A stretch of 21,436 nucleotides of DNA from positions 1 through 21,436 of the forward strand of contig JBNGIQ010003451.1 in NCBI GenBank assembly GCA_049999765.1, given 5' to 3'. Within the stretch, counting starts at the first letter, position 1; the number at the start of each line of letters is the position of its first letter. Shown in pieces: positions 20,460 through 21,436 of this stretch. Below the pieces are notes generated by a model that saw only the letters and a program-made list of their open reading frames with translations, had not been told where the DNA came from and searched no databases. A program made the translations under genes and the position numbers. Source of the DNA: Phaeoceros laevis. Lineage: Eukaryota; Anthocerotophyta; Anthocerotopsida; Notothyladales.

Positions 20460-21102
20460 CAGATAGCACCCTGGGACACCCGGACCTCCTTGGCCCTCGG
20501 GATGTATCTATTGCCTGCTTCGTTGCTTAGAAACGGGTACACGTTATATGTTATACGTTTCCTACGCTTGATGTTTCTAATGTTTTTGTCCAGCCGTACC
20601 AATCCGAAAAAATGGAATCTGGTAAGAGTAGTAGTAGTAGTAAAGAGAAAAAGGAATCTCCTAAAAAAGAATCTAGGCTGATGCTATGGATACTTAGGTG
20701 GTGGGTCCCGCGCTTTTGGAAGAGCGATAGCGACTCGTGACTACCACCACTTGAGACGACAAAACCCTGGGTGCAAAGAGGGCGATGTGAACCTATACCT
20801 GGCGCCATTTGGCGGCAAGCATACCAGTCTGCCATCTGGCGTTCATCTATGAGATTCATCATTCTATACCTTAGTGTTGAATTTCCGCGGGATAATAACG
20901 ACACAGGTTTACAGATGTGCACATACGTTGAACGGAAGGAAGCAAGGATGGCTCGACATGAAATTGAAGAGCTCTCAGCTCCGGCCACATGTGGCGATAT
21001 CGATGGCGAGCATGAAGCGGGCACGGCTGGCCATGGCAGCCCCCTCAGGTGCAGGCGGGCCGCGGGTGAGACGGTTACTCAGCTTCCGAAGCGCAAGTTT
21101 AC
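20460..21102. other. Intergenic region between BRF1 and the terpene synthase 3' end
   Basis: No gene is supported. The region holds the BRF1 upstream sequence and presumably the terpene synthase 3' UTR. A short (AGT)5 microsatellite lies at 20627-20641. Confidence 0.45.
20627..20641. repeat. (AGT)5 microsatellite
   Basis: Five perfect AGT units in the BRF1 upstream region, flanked by purine-rich sequence. Confidence 0.9.
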
Positions 21103-21436
21103 TCAGCAAGCTTCCGAACTTGGCCAAGAGTATCGATCCGGGACACTGTTGTGAAACACGAGATTGCCACTCACAAATTCCTTCAACGCCAGGACGTAGC
21201 GACGCACATTCGGCTGCCTCTCCAACTCCGGAGGCAGCTCCGCCTCCAAAACCGCGAACGCATCGGCGTAGGAATTTGGTGATCTCCACGACCCGCCGCA
21301 CCGCCTGCGTGACCGACATCCCTTCCAGGCGGATGTGGTTGTACTCGCGGTCAGGATACGGCGAGCGCTCATCCCTGGCGAAGGAGAAGAGGTCGTTCAC
21401 CATGGCCGAATGCAAAGTGGCAGCCCAGCCGAGCTT
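21103..21436 (-). CDS. Terpene synthase, microbial-like type, 3' part (partial, frameshifted)
   Basis: The gene enters from beyond the right edge; only the C-terminal part is present. From 21436 an open frame reads KLGWAATLHSAMVNDLFSFARDER, matching the class I terpene synthase NSE/DTE region (NDxxSxxxE) that binds magnesium and diphosphate. The ninth position is Asp followed by Glu rather than the usual Glu. Near 21275-21277 the frame must shift by one base at an AAA run. Beyond it the second frame continues the family sequence (SYADAFAVLEAELPPEL, RRYVLALKEFVSGNLVFHN, then PDRYSW) and stops at 21103. The Arg-Tyr near the end fits the RY pair of bacterial and fungal type enzymes. Microbial-like terpene synthases (MTPSL) are known in non-seed plants. 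It may be a pseudogene, or the extra A may be a sequence error. Confidence 0.7.

Noticed and set aside
1-21436. CRISPR array, bacterial operon, phage or insertion sequence
   Set aside because: No regularly spaced direct repeats of that type, no transposase, integrase or Cas proteins; splice sites and gene content are those of a plant nuclear genome.

Overview
The window reads as nuclear DNA of a land plant. The strongest clues are a single-exon organellar PPR gene with an editing-factor (E/E+) end, a plant-only SufE-quinolinate synthase fusion, a mitochondrial PDH E1-alpha, an mTERF gene and a vicilin-like cupin. The introns are uniformly short (82-222 nt), and at the right edge lies the 3' end of what looks like a microbial-type terpene synthase. 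That combination suggests a non-seed plant, most likely a lycophyte such as Selaginella. This species call is an inference, since no database search was possible.

Layout. At 0.8-4.5 kb on the minus strand is a PPR protein of about 1,214 aa whose core is five units of exactly 117 aa. After a gene-poor divergent spacer, an mTERF-family gene with five exons lies at 5.36-7.44 kb on the plus strand. A vicilin-like bicupin (five exons, minus strand) lies at 8.5-10.4 kb and carries a one-base frameshift in exon 1. Quinolinate synthase (seven exons, minus) lies at 11.3-14.1 kb. PDH E1-alpha (eight exons, minus) lies at 15.2-17.1 kb. About 1.5 kb of AT-rich DNA without a convincing gene follows. An intronless BRF1-type RNA polymerase III factor lies at 18.7-20.4 kb on the minus strand. 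A terpene synthase 3' end (minus, frameshifted) runs off the right edge from 21.1 kb.

The genes do not form a pathway or operon. They are independent nuclear genes for organelle RNA processing and expression (PPR, mTERF), plastid NAD synthesis (quinolinate synthase), mitochondrial acetyl-CoA production (PDH E1-alpha), Pol III transcription (BRF1), secreted storage or cupin function (vicilin-like) and specialised metabolism (terpene synthase). I found no CRISPR array, insertion sequence, rRNA or tRNA. No wholly new system stands out. The points most worth a second look are the exact 117-aa PPR periodicity with a recurrent insert, a GC-AG intron sitting exactly at the SufE/NadA fusion joint, two single-base frameshifts in otherwise conserved genes, a uORF overlapping the PDH start codon, and the heavy excess of phase-0 introns.
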